NCBI RefSeq assembly: GCF_002153655.1
Contig: NZ_JOPJ01000050.1
Coordinates: 62,001-126,000, forward strand
DNA: 64,000 nt
Source: Acetobacter okinawensis
GTDB taxonomy: Bacteria > Pseudomonadota > Alphaproteobacteria > Acetobacterales > Acetobacteraceae
Direction of reading: 5' to 3'
Under the pieces are notes generated by a model. It had not been told where the DNA came from. It saw only the letters and a program-made list of their open reading frames with translations, and did no database searches. Positions 1 through 8,859 of this stretch are shown here, one piece after another. Both the position numbers and the translations under genes were made by a program. Position 1 is the stretch's first letter. Each line of letters begins with the position of its first letter.

Positions 1-1984
1 CCAGTGTGGATTTGCCACTGCCTGAAACACCAGTCACGCACGTAAATGTACCAAGTGGAAAATGGGCCGTCACGTCCTTGAGGTTATGGCCAGAAGCCCC
101 CTCCACGGTCAGCATCCGTTTTTTGTTCACGGGCCTGCGCTGCTGGGGAACCTCGATCCGCTTGCGGCCGGAAAGATAAGCCCCTGTCAGACTATCCGGG
201 TTTTTGGCAACCTGCTCAGGTGTACCCTGAGCCACAACCTGCCCACCATTCACACCCGCGGCTGGACCCATATCCACCAGCCAGTCGGCACTCCTTATCG
301 CATCTTCATCATGTTCAACAACAATAAGGGTATTACCAAGGTTTTTTAAACGATCCAGTGTTCCCAACAACCGTTCGTTATCACGCTGGTGCAGGCCAAT
401 GGAAGGTTCATCCAGCACATAAAGCACACCTGTAAGGCCTGAACCAATCTGGCTGGCCAGACGGATGCGCTGGCTCTCCCCCCCCGACAGGGTGGCCGAC
501 CCACGGGAGAGGGTCAGGTAATCCAGCCCGACATCATCCAGAAATTTCAGCCGTTCAAGAATTTCACGCAGTATACGCCGGGCAATTTCCGCACGTTGGG
601 GAGTAAGGGTGGGCAAGACCGTATCAAACCAGTCCAGCGCATGACCAATAGACAGGTCACTGGCCTGTGCAATGGTTTTGTCCGCCACCCGAACAGACAG
701 GGCCTCCGGACGCAGGCGTGCACCGTGGCAGACATGGCAGGCTTTTTCTGACTGGTAACGGGAAAGTTCTTCCTTGACCCACATACTATCCGTATTGGCC
801 AGTCTTTTTTGTAGGCTGATCAGAACCCCTTCAAACGGACGTTCAACCACATAGCTTTTTTTACCATCCTGATAGGTAAAACTTATGTTCTCCTCAACAC
901 CATACAGGATTCCGTTCTGGGCCTCCTGCGGTAGGTCGCGCCATGGTGTGGTCATGCTGACACCAAAATGCTGTGTCAGACTTTCCAGCGTTTGCTCAAG
1001 CAAGGGTGATTTTGCATCTTTCCATGGTGCAATGGCCCCTTTTGCAAGAGAGAGGGTAATATCAGGTACAACCAGAACGGGGTTAAAATACGTCTCTACC
1101 CCCAGACCATCACATGCGGGGCAAGCGCCTTGGGGGGCGTTGAAGGAGAACAGGCGCGGCTCTATCTCCTCCAGTGTAAAACCACTGACAGGGCAGGAAA
1201 AATGTGAAGAAAACACAAGTTTTTCGGGTTCTCGTGTTTCGTCCTTCAGCACTTCCTCGGCATAGACAATGCCCTCGCTCAGGGCCAATGCGGTTTCAAA
1301 ACTGTCGGCCAGACGGGTTTGTACATCGGGTTTGACCACCACCCGGTCCACAACCACCTCAACCGTATGGCGCAGTTTGCGGTTAAGGCTGGGAACATCT
1401 GCAATGTCATACAGCGTGCCGTCCACCCGCACACGGGTAAACCCCTTGCGCTGGAGTTCAGCCAGTTCCTTGCGGTATTCGCCCTTACGGTCACGGATCA
1501 CGGGGGAGAGCAGCATAAGCCGCGTCCCCTCGGGCATGGCCATAATGCGGTCGACCATCTGGGTGACTGTCTGCGCCTCAATCGGCAGGCCGGTTGCGGG
1601 GGAATAGGGTACACCCGCCCGCGCCCAGAGCAGGCGCATGTAGTCATAAATTTCCGTTACCGTGCCAACCGTAGAGCGCGGATTTTTGGATGTTGTCTTC
1701 TGCTCGATGGAAATGGCTGGGGACAGACCTTCTATGGAGTCCACATCCGGTTTGCCCATGAGTTCCAGAAACTGGCGGGCGTAAGCGGACAGGCTCTCCA
1801 CGTAGCGGCGCTGCCCCTCGGCATAAATGGTATCGAACGCCAAGGACGATTTGCCCGAGCCTGAAAGCCCGGTCACAACCGTAAGCCGGTCACGGGGAAT
1901 ATCGATATCAATATTTTTCAGGTTGTGCACACGTGCCCCACGCACCCGAATGCTGTGCTGACCGGGAAGACCTGATTTTGCCAT
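1..1984 (-). CDS. uvrA: UvrABC excinuclease subunit A (3' end outside window)
   Basis: This is the DNA-damage recognition ATPase of nucleotide excision repair, which loads UvrB onto lesions. About 661 codons from the ATG at 1982-1984 are visible; the family is usually about 940-970 residues, so the C-terminal third lies beyond base 1. The N-terminal half has the first P-loop ([15 protein letters not shown]), paired zinc-finger cysteines (CPACDG and CHVCHG) and the ABC signature [18 protein letters not shown] near 440-500. The second P-loop ([11 protein letters not shown]) is cut by the window edge. Start and end codons that I checked are in one frame. It is transcribed divergently from the thioredoxin-like gene, with 236 bp between them. 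Confidence 0.96.
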   Translation of the reverse strand, partial: MAKSGLPGQHSIRVRGARVHNLKNIDIDIPRDRLTVVTGLSGSGKSSLAFDTIYAEGQRRYVESLSAYARQFLELMGKPDVDSIEGLSPAISIEQKTTSKNPRSTVGTVTEIYDYMRLLWARAGVPYSPATGLPIEAQTVTQMVDRIMAMPEGTRLMLLSPVIRDRKGEYRKELAELQRKGFTRVRVDGTLYDIADVPSLNRKLRHTVEVVVDRVVVKPDVQTRLADSFETALALSEGIVYAEEVLKDETREPEKLVFSSHFSCPVSGFTLEEIEPRLFSFNAPQGACPACDGLGVETYFNPVLVVPDITLSLAKGAIAPWKDAKSPLLEQTLESLTQHFGVSMTTPWRDLPQEAQNGILYGVEENISFTYQDGKKSYVVERPFEGVLISLQKRLANTDSMWVKEELSRYQSEKACHVCHGARLRPEALSVRVADKTIAQASDLSIGHALDWFDTVLPTLTPQRAEIARRILREILERLKFLDDVGLDYLTLSRGSATLSGGESQRIRLASQIGSGLTGVLYVLDEPSIGLHQRDNERLLGTLDRLKNLGNTLIVVEHDEDAIRSADWLVDMGPAAGVNGGQVVAQGTPEQVAKNPDSLTGAYLSGRKRIEVPQQRRPVNKKRMLTVEGASGHNLKDVTAHFPLGTFTCVTGVSGSGKSTL

Positions 1985-2220
1985 GGAGAGCTCTCTGCCA
2001 CCGTTCCTGTTTTGTCCTCTATTATGGCGCTTTAATCCGCTCCTATGCAATCCATGAAACACACCAAAACCCCGGGCCATGCAAAATGCCCAGTTCCGCC
2101 ATTCTGGCCATTGCGCTTGCAAACATGATTGACCATTTACTCACACAAGTATGTACTGTGGCCAAAAGCACGGCAGGCGCCATTTTGCCTGCGTGACAGA
2201 AATTTGAGGAACAAAACCAG

Positions 2221-3177
2221 ATGGAGCATCTGATCGGTCAGCCCGCCCCGGCGGCGCACAACAGCTTTGGCGGCTCGGATGCTGCACCAATCATTACCGA
2301 TGGCACACAGGCCAGCTTTATGCATGACGTCATGGACGCCAGCCGGGAAGTGCCTGTTCTGGTGGACTTCTGGGCGGAATGGTGTGGCCCGTGCAAGCAG
2401 TTGACCCCCATTTTGGAAAAAGTTGTAACCGCCGCCAAAGGCAAGGTCCGGCTGGTTAAAATCGATATTGAGGCCAACCGCGCGCTGGCAGGCCAGCTGG
2501 CACAGGCGGGTCTGCCGCTCCAGTCCATTCCACTGGTGGCTGCCTTCTGGAAAGGGCAGATTCTGGATGTGTTCCAAGGAGCACTCCCCGAAAGCGAAGT
2601 GAAGAAGTTTGTAGAAACCCTGCTCAAGGCCAGCGGTGGCGGCACCCTGCCAGCCACCGAACAGCTCCACGAAGCCGATGTGGCCATGGAAACCGGGCAA
2701 CCCGCTCAGGCGGCTGCCATGTATTCTGCCGTCATTGGTGAAGAACCCGAAAACCCCAAAGCATGGGCAGGCCTGATCCGCGCCATGCTGGCCTTGGATG
2801 ATGAAGAGGCCGCAGATGCTGCTCTGGCCGATGTCCCCGCAAAAATTATTGATAGCCCCGAGGTGGCCGGAGCGCGCGCAGCCCTTGAACTGAAAAAGGA
2901 AGGCCGCCAGGCTGCTCTGGCCATGGAGGGTATTCGCGCACGGCTTGATGCCAACCCCGAGGATTATGACGCCCGCTGCGAACTGGCCACGGCCCTGAAC
3001 GCCGCTGGACAGCGTGAAGAAGCGGCAGGCGAGCTGCTCCACATCATCAAAGCGGACCGGGAATGGAAAGACGGCGCAGCCCGCCAGCAGCTCCTGCGCT
3101 TTTTTGAAGCATGGGGGAACGAGGACCCGGCAACGCTTCTGTCCCGCCGCCGTCTTTCCTCCCTTCTGTTCTCCTGA
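2221..3177 (+). CDS. cnoX: Thioredoxin-TPR co-chaperone, CnoX/YbbN type
   Basis: The 318-aa protein has an N-terminal thioredoxin fold with WCGPC at residues 54-58 and a C-terminal helical region with TPR-like repeats (about 150-310). This is the layout of CnoX/YbbN, a holdase that hands oxidatively damaged clients to GroEL and DnaK. Like other alphaproteobacterial members it keeps both active-site cysteines, so thiol-disulfide exchange activity is plausible. The start follows a GAGGAAC purine stretch. A loose TTGACC promoter-like hexamer lies at 2129-2134. The next gene begins 3 bp after its stop, suggesting an operon with the LON-domain and Trm112-like genes. Confidence 0.88.
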   Translation: MEHLIGQPAPAAHNSFGGSDAAPIITDGTQASFMHDVMDASREVPVLVDFWAEWCGPCKQLTPILEKVVTAAKGKVRLVKIDIEANRALAGQLAQAGLPLQSIPLVAAFWKGQILDVFQGALPESEVKKFVETLLKASGGGTLPATEQLHEADVAMETGQPAQAAAMYSAVIGEEPENPKAWAGLIRAMLALDDEEAADAALADVPAKIIDSPEVAGARAALELKKEGRQAALAMEGIRARLDANPEDYDARCELATALNAAGQREEAAGELLHIIKADREWKDGAARQQLLRFFEAWGNEDPATLLSRRRLSSLLFS

Positions 3178-3180
3178 CCC

Positions 3181-3888
3181 TTGCCCCGCTCGACCCTCCC
3201 TTTTGCCGAGGATGATGTTCCCCGCCGCATTCCACGGCTGGGAGACATGACCTTGGCGGATATTCCGCCAGAGATCGGGCTTTTCCCGCTCAGCGGTGTG
3301 CTGCTGCTGCCGCGGGGCAAGCTGCCGCTCAATGTGTTTGAGCCCCGCTACATTGCCCTTGTGGAAGATGCTCTGGCATCGCACAGGCTGATCGGGCTGA
3401 TCCAGCCCCGCTGGCAGGAGGATGAGGACGAGGAGAACGAGGCCCCGCCCCTTTACTCCATTGGCTGCCTTGGCCGCCTGACCTCCATGACCGAGCGGGC
3501 CGATGGCACCTACGCCATGACCCTGACCGGCCTGCTCCGCTTCCGCCTGCTCCGCGAGACGGGGTTACGCCGTGGCTATCGGGTCGCGCGGATAGATGTC
3601 TCCTCCTTTGCGGGGGACCTGAACGAAATTCCGTCCGAACCGTTTGACCGCACCCAGCTTTTGCACTCGCTCAAGCTTTATTTTCAAAAAAAAGGGCTGA
3701 GTGCACGCTGGTCCCTGATAGAACAGATGGATGACAGTCTGCTTCTGGTCACTTTACCCATGATCTGTCCTTTCCCTCCGGCGGAAAAACAGGCATTGCT
3801 GGATGCAGAAAATCTGACAGACCGTGTGCGGGTCCTGCAAACACTGCTAGACCTGTCCGGCCCTGAACAGGAAGGCCCTCCTTCCTGA
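3181..3888 (+). CDS. LON peptidase substrate-binding domain protein
   Basis: This 235-aa protein matches the stand-alone LON N-terminal (substrate-binding) domain: IGLFPLSGVLLLPRGKLPLNVFEPRY near residues 32-57 is the hallmark start of that domain. It lacks the AAA+ and protease parts of Lon. The function of such proteins is unknown; a role in protein quality control is inferred from the domain and from the co-chaperone gene just upstream. The longest start is a TTG directly after the cnoX stop. An ATG at 3247 (residue 23) is an alternative and begins closer to the domain, so the start is uncertain. Confidence 0.85.
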   Translation: MPRSTLPFAEDDVPRRIPRLGDMTLADIPPEIGLFPLSGVLLLPRGKLPLNVFEPRYIALVEDALASHRLIGLIQPRWQEDEDEENEAPPLYSIGCLGRLTSMTERADGTYAMTLTGLLRFRLLRETGLRRGYRVARIDVSSFAGDLNEIPSEPFDRTQLLHSLKLYFQKKGLSARWSLIEQMDDSLLLVTLPMICPFPPAEKQALLDAENLTDRVRVLQTLLDLSGPEQEGPPS

Positions 3889-3911
3889 TGATATGATGTG
3901 GGAACCGTTTT

Positions 3912-4097
3912 ATGTCCGATACAGCACCTCTTGACCCGCGCCTTTTGTCCATGCTGGTTTGCCCGGTAACCAAAGGACCGCTGGTTTTTAATGCCCAGAC
4001 CAACGAACTGGTCAGCGAAAAAGCGGGGCTGGCTTTCCCCATTCTTGATGGCATTCCCGTTATGCTGCCAGATGAAGCGCGCCGTATTGAAGGCTGA
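3912..4097 (+). CDS. Trm112-family small protein
   Basis: The 61-aa protein has the short Trm112/YcaR fold signature: [16 protein letters not shown] at residues 11-26 and [19 protein letters not shown] at 39-57. Eukaryotic and archaeal Trm112 activates methyltransferases; bacterial homologues are small, mostly uncharacterised proteins. Only one cysteine of the usual zinc-binding set is visible. It follows the LON-domain gene by 23 bp and is probably co-transcribed with it. Confidence 0.88.
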   Translation: MSDTAPLDPRLLSMLVCPVTKGPLVFNAQTNELVSEKAGLAFPILDGIPVMLPDEARRIEG

Positions 4098-4125
4098 TTG
4101 ACGTTTTTTTCCCTCTGCCTCGGAC

Positions 4126-4527
4126 ATGCCCATGCTTTTGGGAAAAAAAAACAGCACATATCTTGGTAGCCTGCTCCTGCTTGCCCCCCTTCTGGCGGGC
4201 TGCCATCATCTGATTGAGGGAGACAATATTGATCTTCCTCCCGAACGTCCCGGCCGCTTTTTGCCCGAAGCCGCACAGGCTGAGGCACGAGCGGCACAGC
4301 GAGATGTTGAGCGGCAAGAAAAACTGGAAGCAGCGCAGGAAGCGGCAGGCATAAAAAAGCCTGATACCCCACCCAAGCCCGAAGACCATTACGAAGTGCT
4401 ACCCCCCATGTATGATGGCGGAGGCTCGGCAGGCCCCATGCGCACAGATAACGGGCATACCATTACGCCACAGGCTCAGGCTGTTTATGGCAAACAGGAC
4501 GACAGCCAACTCCAGAAGACCAAATAA
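4126..4527 (+). CDS. Small predicted lipoprotein
   Basis: The 133-aa protein starts with a basic then hydrophobic segment ending in the lipobox LLAGC (residues 22-26), so Cys26 should be lipidated after signal peptidase II cleavage. The mature part is hydrophilic, Ala/Glu/Gln-rich (about residues 45-75, probably helical) and then Pro/Gly-rich. I recognise no catalytic domain. It follows the Trm112-like gene by 28 bp on the same strand and converges with the exporter gene downstream. Confidence 0.75.
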   Translation: MPMLLGKKNSTYLGSLLLLAPLLAGCHHLIEGDNIDLPPERPGRFLPEAAQAEARAAQRDVERQEKLEAAQEAAGIKKPDTPPKPEDHYEVLPPMYDGGGSAGPMRTDNGHTITPQAQAVYGKQDDSQLQKTK

Positions 4528-4536
4528 AGGGAGCCT

Positions 4537-5769
4537 CTACTCCTCAGCATCATGCTGGTAGGATGTTCTGCGCCGCAGAATATCGCCTATAGCCATGCCG
4601 ACTACCCCCGTCATCATCCCCACGGCTGTTGGAATGGCCCCTCCACCGGGGAGCAGGCCAACCAGCACACTGCTGAGCGAGCCAAAGCTGAACTGCATGG
4701 TCCCCAACAGGGCAGAGGCACTGCCTGCATGGTGCCCATGCCGGGAAAAAGACATGACTGTGCCATTGGGGCCAATAAACCCCAGTGCACCAGTGATACT
4801 CACAATAAAACCGCAGGTCAGCCACGGATGGGCGGCCCCCACCACACCGGCAAGCGCCAGAGCCACAAAAACACATCCAATGGCAAAGGCCCACACAATG
4901 GCACCTTCAAGCAGAGCAGGCATAGGCACCCGGTGTATCAGCCACCCGTTGATCTGGGTACCCAGAATGAAGGAGGCCGCGTTGGCGCCAAAGAAAATAC
5001 CAAATGCGCCAGGCGAAAAATGCAACGTCTGTTCAAACAGAACAGGAGCACTGCCCAAATAGGCAAACATGACAAAAGTAGAAAAAGTCGTGATCAGCGC
5101 ATTGGAAAAAAAGACTGGTTCACACAGAATATTCTGGTAACGCCAGAGTATTTCCACCGGGCGGAAACGGATACGCTTTGCAACTGCCAGCGTATCGGGC
5201 AGCATAACCAGAACACCGACAATTGCTGCCACTGCATAGAGCGTTCCAATCCAGAATATCCATCTCCAATCACCAATTTTTAAAACAAGGCTCCCCAGAC
5301 CCGGGGCCAGAATAGGCATGACACCAAAAACCAGTGTCAGTTGCGCCATAATATGGCCGCCCTTTTTGCCAGTTGCGACGTCGCGCACAATTGCACGTGG
5401 AATAACCGCACTGGCCGACCCACCAAAAGCACCAATAAACCGGAACAGGCAGAACAGGTGGTAGTTACTGGCCAGCGCACACCCGGCAGAAGCCAGAGCA
5501 TAAACCCCAAGCCCCACAATAAGCGGCCCTTTACGCCCGAACCTGTCTGACAGGGGACCTTGGGAAAACTGACCAAAGGCCAAGCCTAAAAACCATGCTC
5601 CCAACGTGAACTGTACAGAACCGGCCCCTCCACCCAGATCATGCTCAACATCAGGGAAAGCGGGCAGGTACATATCCGTTGCCAATGGACCAATGGCTGT
5701 AACCAGACCCAGAAGAAAAATAAGCCGGAATGGAAAAGAGGATATGGGAGCCTTGGAAGGAACTGTCAT
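4537..5769 (-). CDS. MFS drug exporter, Bcr/CflA family
   Basis: The 410-aa protein has about twelve hydrophobic segments. Its N-terminal pattern is that of Bcr/CflA multidrug exporters: LATDMYLPAFPDVEHDLG near residue 30, FLGLAFGQFSQGPLSDRFGRKGPLI around 60-85 (MFS motif A), and a RAIVRDV segment in helix 4-5. It should be an inner-membrane proton-driven exporter; the substrate cannot be read from sequence. It lies 10 bp from the convergent lipoprotein gene. Confidence 0.9.
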   Translation of the reverse strand: MTVPSKAPISSFPFRLIFLLGLVTAIGPLATDMYLPAFPDVEHDLGGGAGSVQFTLGAWFLGLAFGQFSQGPLSDRFGRKGPLIVGLGVYALASAGCALASNYHLFCLFRFIGAFGGSASAVIPRAIVRDVATGKKGGHIMAQLTLVFGVMPILAPGLGSLVLKIGDWRWIFWIGTLYAVAAIVGVLVMLPDTLAVAKRIRFRPVEILWRYQNILCEPVFFSNALITTFSTFVMFAYLGSAPVLFEQTLHFSPGAFGIFFGANAASFILGTQINGWLIHRVPMPALLEGAIVWAFAIGCVFVALALAGVVGAAHPWLTCGFIVSITGALGFIGPNGTVMSFSRHGHHAGSASALLGTMQFSFGSLSSVLVGLLPGGGAIPTAVGMMTGVVGMAIGDILRRRTSYQHDAEE

Positions 5770-5870
5770 GTCATGGATTACCGGAGGAAGATTGCGCTAC
5801 TCTTCCCCTGCCATCCAGTTTTTGTCCACCACCAAAAACCGGGCATCTCCCGTTCGTTTGGCGTATCTTA

Positions 5871-5905
5871 CAAAAAAGGCTGCCGGTTATTCCCGGCAGC
5901 CCTAT
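5871..5905 (-). terminator. Rho-independent terminator of the LTxxQ protein gene
   Basis: On the minus strand a GGCTGCCGG/CCGGCAGCC stem with a short loop is followed by a run of T residues, a few bases after the stop of the gene ending at 5913. Confidence 0.8.
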
Positions 5906-5912
5906 CAGGTTT

Positions 5913-6455
5913 TTACCCTTCCTTACCACCCTGCGGTGCTTCGGGCGGAGGGGGCATTTTGCCGCCACATGCAGGCGGTGGCCCCGGCGGATGATCAGGC
6001 TGCTCGGCAATCTGCTTGAGCTGCTTGGGGGTCAGAATATCGTGTATCTGGGTTTCAACCTGCAACCTGTGCAAGGCATGCTGGGTCTGCAAGGCGCTGA
6101 TTTGCTGTTCCAGGTCCTGCAATTTGGCCTGATCTACTGGCCCCGGCGTTGTCAGGACCGTACGGATCTGGCTTTGCAGGGCATGCGTCTGCTCCATACC
6201 AGCTTTGGGGTCTTCGGGCTTATTGGCGTCGAATACTGCCTTGATCTTCTTTTTCTGCTCGGACGTCAGCTTGATTCCGTCCAGTTTGAAGATATGCCCA
6301 CCAGGTCCCGGCCCATGATGCATACAGCCACATTCAGGCGGCGGAGGGGGAGGGGCACCAACTGGGGAACCAGCCTCGGCAGCCTGAGCAGCAGACCCGG
6401 AAAAAGCCGCAAGACCCATAACCAGAGTTGTTGCCAGCAAAGCTTTTTTCATCAT
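5913..6455 (-). CDS. Periplasmic LTxxQ-motif protein (Spy/CpxP-like)
   Basis: The 180-aa protein has a signal peptide (MMKKALLATT... ending near AAQAAEA, residue 28), a Pro/Gly-rich stretch and then a helical core with two LTxxQ motifs: LTSEQ at 63-67 and LTPKQ at 141-145. LTxxQ repeats define the Spy/CpxP periplasmic family of envelope-stress chaperones. The C-terminus is again Pro/Gly-rich. A role in periplasmic protein protection is inferred from the family. Translation may start at either of two adjacent Met codons. A strong terminator follows the gene. Confidence 0.75.
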   Translation of the reverse strand: MMKKALLATTLVMGLAAFSGSAAQAAEAGSPVGAPPPPPPECGCMHHGPGPGGHIFKLDGIKLTSEQKKKIKAVFDANKPEDPKAGMEQTHALQSQIRTVLTTPGPVDQAKLQDLEQQISALQTQHALHRLQVETQIHDILTPKQLKQIAEQPDHPPGPPPACGGKMPPPPEAPQGGKEG

Positions 6456-6558
6456 TCAGCCTTCACGTCATCAATACCAAGTGCAAAGCGACACCTGCCC
6501 TGCCTAGTCTTGGACTGTGGCACCCGGGTATGTCTGAAAAAAGGCAACATCCGCAAAA

Positions 6559-6792
6559 ATGCGTTTTACACCTCCGCGCAAGCACAACAGCCCTTACAAG
6601 AGAGGAGGAGCAAGACATGTGGTCTTCTCCAGCGGACCGTTGGGCAGATCCCTATCTGCCATTGCTCTATCCAAAACTGGCATCGAAGAAGTGACCGTAC
6701 GCGAGTTACAACCAGAAGCGCCTGACGGACAGTGAACAACTTTTGCAGAAGCAACACGCAGCAATAAACCAGCGAACTACAAGTTCGGGTAA
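6559..6792 (+). pseudogene. Broken 3' end of a hub-like phage gene (remnant of a sister element)
   Basis: The 24 codons at 6721-6792 align without gaps to the last 24 codons (21854-21925) of the element's hub-like gene. Fifteen of 23 amino acids plus the stop codon are the same; several of the remaining base differences are silent third-position changes. Here the Trp codon TGG has become TGA at 6736-6738. Upstream, the frame is open back to an ATG at 6559, but that part does not resemble the intact gene, so it may be a join with other DNA. The remnant lies outside the left attachment repeat, consistent with an earlier related element at this site. Confidence 0.7.
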
Positions 6793-6909
6793 TCACAGCG
6801 CTCAATAAACGTTATCGCAAGAGGGATTTTAGGAGGGGTACAGCTTCCAAGCTCTCACAAAAATATTTATTTTTCAGAGGCTTAGGAAGAAGAACTGGTG
6901 GAGCCAAGC
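6721..6909. repeat. Left attachment region (attL) with extended direct repeat
   Basis: Bases 6833-6909 match 21965-22041 at 75 of 77 positions; a weaker match extends left to 6721 (right copy from 21854). The repeat ends with the last bases of tRNA-Ala as seen on the minus strand. At this end the tRNA fragment is completed by new DNA to a perfect inverted repeat at 6897-6915: GGTGGAGC, spacer CAA, GCTCCACC. This could be a pair of core-type integrase sites. Confidence 0.85.
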
Positions 6910-6952
6910 TCCACCGATCTAGCGTCTCTCTCTGCTTCTCTATGGTGCTAAA

Positions 6953-6972
6953 ATACTGTATAATATCAGTAT
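6953..6972 (+). promoter_or_regulatory. Candidate integrase promoter with overlapping operator
   Basis: A perfect -10 hexamer TATAAT (6959-6964) sits inside a dyad, ATACTG at 6953-6958 and CAGTAT at 6967-6972, about 100 bp before the integrase start. No good -35 is visible. A repressor bound to the dyad would block the -10, so regulation of integrase expression here is plausible. Confidence 0.5.
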
Positions 6973-7059
6973 ATTACACAATGAAGTGTCTCCCTCTGTA
7001 TCTGTGCGACTCTGTGAAGCGCAGTCTTTAAGAGGGGTACCAAGAGGGGTTTTGTAGTT

Positions 7060-8262
7060 ATGAGTCGGGTTTCACCGCATCAGCTTACAGCCCGGCAAGT
7101 CAGCACTCTCAAAAACGGATCCCTCTGCGATGGCGGTGGCCTCTGGCTGGTTGCTCAGGGTGAAGCCAAATCCTGGTATTTCCGCTTCACCAGCCCCATC
7201 ATGGGCAAGCGTAGAGAAATGGGACTGGGCTCTGTGGCCAGCATCACTCTGGCGGATGCCCGGCGCCGGGCGGCTGAAGCACGGCACCAGTTGGCCGAGG
7301 GCTTGGACCCTGTGGATGAACGCCGCAGGAACAGGTCTCTCCAACGCAAAGAGGCCCCTCCCACATTTGCAGACATTGCCGCACGTTACATTCAAGAGAT
7401 GTCACCCGGCTGGCGTGACCCTCGCTCTGCCTCCGTGTGGACCAGTTCCCTTGAGCGTCTGGCCTACCCCCAGCTTGCAACAAAGCAGGTGGCTGACATT
7501 GGCACGGATGATGTTCTGAGTGTGCTGCGCCCCATATGGGAGAACAAGACAGAAACAGCCGATAGGCTACGTGGGCGGATAGAACGGATCCTCGATTACG
7601 CCACCACCCACGACTGGCGCGAGGGAGAGAACCCGGCCCGGTGGCGCGGTCATCTAGCCAATATTCTGCCCAAACCGTCCTCTGTCGCAAAGGTGCGACA
7701 CCACCCAGCCATCCCCAGAAAAGACATTGCCCACGTTATGGCAAAGCTGGCCGCCGCCGATGGCATGGCAGCAAAAGCCGTCCGCTTCACCTGCCTGACT
7801 GCTGGCCGCTCTGGTGAGATCAGAAACGCCGTCTGGTCGGAAATTGATCTGGCTGCCAGGATATGGACCGTCCCAGCCTCTCGCATGAAGACGGGCAAGG
7901 AACACCGCGTCCCTCTACCCGAGGGTGCAATGGCTGTTCTGCAAGAAGTGTTACCCTTGCGGGATAGACGTGCGGGGGATCTGGTCTTCCCTGGCGGGCG
8001 GATCGGCAGACCGCTCTCCGATGTAGCCCTATCCAAAGCTTTGCACATGGCGGCCGGCACAAAAGAAGTGACCGTGCACGGTCTACGCTCTACCTTCCGC
8101 GACTGGGCCGCCGAGGAGACCGATTACCCGCGGGAAGTAGCTGAAATGGCTCTGGCTCATGCCATCAGTGACAAGGTGGAAGCCGCTTATAGGCGAGGTG
8201 ACCTGTTTGATAAACGGCGGGAGATGATGACTGAATGGTGCGCGGTTCAGCAATCCACCTGA
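7060..8262 (+). CDS. int: Tyrosine integrase, P4-type with DUF4102 arm-binding domain
   Basis: The 400-aa protein has the N-terminal arm-binding domain of P4-like integrases (LTARQVSTL, DGGGLWL, MGLGSVASITLADARRRA). The catalytic domain shows R250 (AGRSGEIRN), H340 and R343 (HGLR), H367 and nucleophile Y377 (AAYRRGD). All residues of the tyrosine recombinase set are present, so it is probably active. It is the first gene inside the left attachment repeat, as expected for an enzyme that integrates at the tRNA-Ala 3' end. It runs into hicB tail to tail, with a 16-bp overlap of the two ends. Confidence 0.96.
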   Translation: MSRVSPHQLTARQVSTLKNGSLCDGGGLWLVAQGEAKSWYFRFTSPIMGKRREMGLGSVASITLADARRRAAEARHQLAEGLDPVDERRRNRSLQRKEAPPTFADIAARYIQEMSPGWRDPRSASVWTSSLERLAYPQLATKQVADIGTDDVLSVLRPIWENKTETADRLRGRIERILDYATTHDWREGENPARWRGHLANILPKPSSVAKVRHHPAIPRKDIAHVMAKLAAADGMAAKAVRFTCLTAGRSGEIRNAVWSEIDLAARIWTVPASRMKTGKEHRVPLPEGAMAVLQEVLPLRDRRAGDLVFPGGRIGRPLSDVALSKALHMAAGTKEVTVHGLRSTFRDWAAEETDYPREVAEMALAHAISDKVEAAYRRGDLFDKRREMMTEWCAVQQST

Positions 8263-8579
8263 GATAACGCATCCTGCACCAACCGGTTAAGGCTTACTCC
8301 ACGAGCGGCGGCAATTTCAGCCGCGCGCGCATGGACATTCTCAGGCAGGCGCACCACGAACCGGCCCGAGTAGTGCTTGACCGGATCAATCCCCTTCTCC
8401 GCGCACATCTCAAGGAACACACGCAAGGATGCCTCGCCTTCCTGCTGGAGGCCTCCAACACTGTCAGCATAAAAATCTGCCCCACCGTTGAGGCCCAGAA
8501 ACTCACCACGGAACATACCGATTTCCGGGTCAAACTGAATGACAGCCCGATGGCCGCCAATTTCCATCACATTATTCAT
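8247..8579 (-). CDS. hicB: HicB-family antitoxin
   Basis: The 110-aa protein has the HicB layout: an N-terminal partial RNase H-like fold (HRAVIQFDPEIGMFRGEFLGLNG, then DSVGGLQQEGEASL) and a C-terminal ribbon-helix-helix region (GRFVVRLPENVHARAAEIAAARGVSLNRLVQDAL). It should neutralise HicA and repress the operon. I chose the ATG at 8577-8579 because it overlaps the hicA stop as ATGA and follows a GGGGTGA ribosome-binding site; a longer start at 8606 would overlap hicA by 31 bp. Confidence 0.9.
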   Translation of the reverse strand: MNNVMEIGGHRAVIQFDPEIGMFRGEFLGLNGGADFYADSVGGLQQEGEASLRVFLEMCAEKGIDPVKHYSGRFVVRLPENVHARAAEIAAARGVSLNRLVQDALSQVDC

Positions 8580-8830
8580 GGTGTCACCCCATTTGCTTCG
8601 AGCCATTTTCGTATGGATGCAACCGCCCCTTTGTCTGTATCCGGCTTGGGATGAGGCCGATGGAATACGCGCACCTCACCGAACAGGAACACACCAACGC
8701 GGGAACCTTCGCGCTCTGAAACCTCACCACCGAGGGACACGAAGAGTGCTTCAATATCCGCCCACGGCACGTTGCCGGATACGGGACGCTTGAAGATCAG
8801 TTCCAACGTACGGCGATGCTTGGCTTTCAT
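8576..8830 (-). CDS. hicA: HicA-family toxin
   Basis: The 84-aa protein resembles HicA mRNA interferases: a short dsRBD-like fold with IEALFVSLGGEVSEREGSRVGVFLFGEVRVFHRPHP, where the His in the FHRPHP segment is the family's likely catalytic residue, and a C-terminal helix (VASIRKWLEANGV). HicA cleaves mRNA when HicB is lost. The toxin-first order and 4-bp overlap with hicB are typical. In a mobile element the pair can stabilise inheritance or act in phage exclusion. Confidence 0.85.
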   Translation of the reverse strand: MKAKHRRTLELIFKRPVSGNVPWADIEALFVSLGGEVSEREGSRVGVFLFGEVRVFHRPHPKPDTDKGAVASIRKWLEANGVTP

Positions 8831-8838
8831 GACATGAA

Positions 8839-8859
8839 TGATACTGATTTATGGTATCA
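8839..8859. promoter_or_regulatory. Candidate HicB operator
   Basis: A perfect dyad, TGATAC at 8839-8844 and GTATCA at 8854-8859 with a 9-bp spacer, lies 9 bp upstream of the hicA start. This is where a HicB ribbon-helix-helix repressor would be expected to bind. Confidence 0.5.

Noticed and set aside
2137-3384. A 415-codon minus-strand open frame opposite cnoX and the LON-domain gene
   Set aside because: Antisense shadow of two recognised genes; no domain visible.
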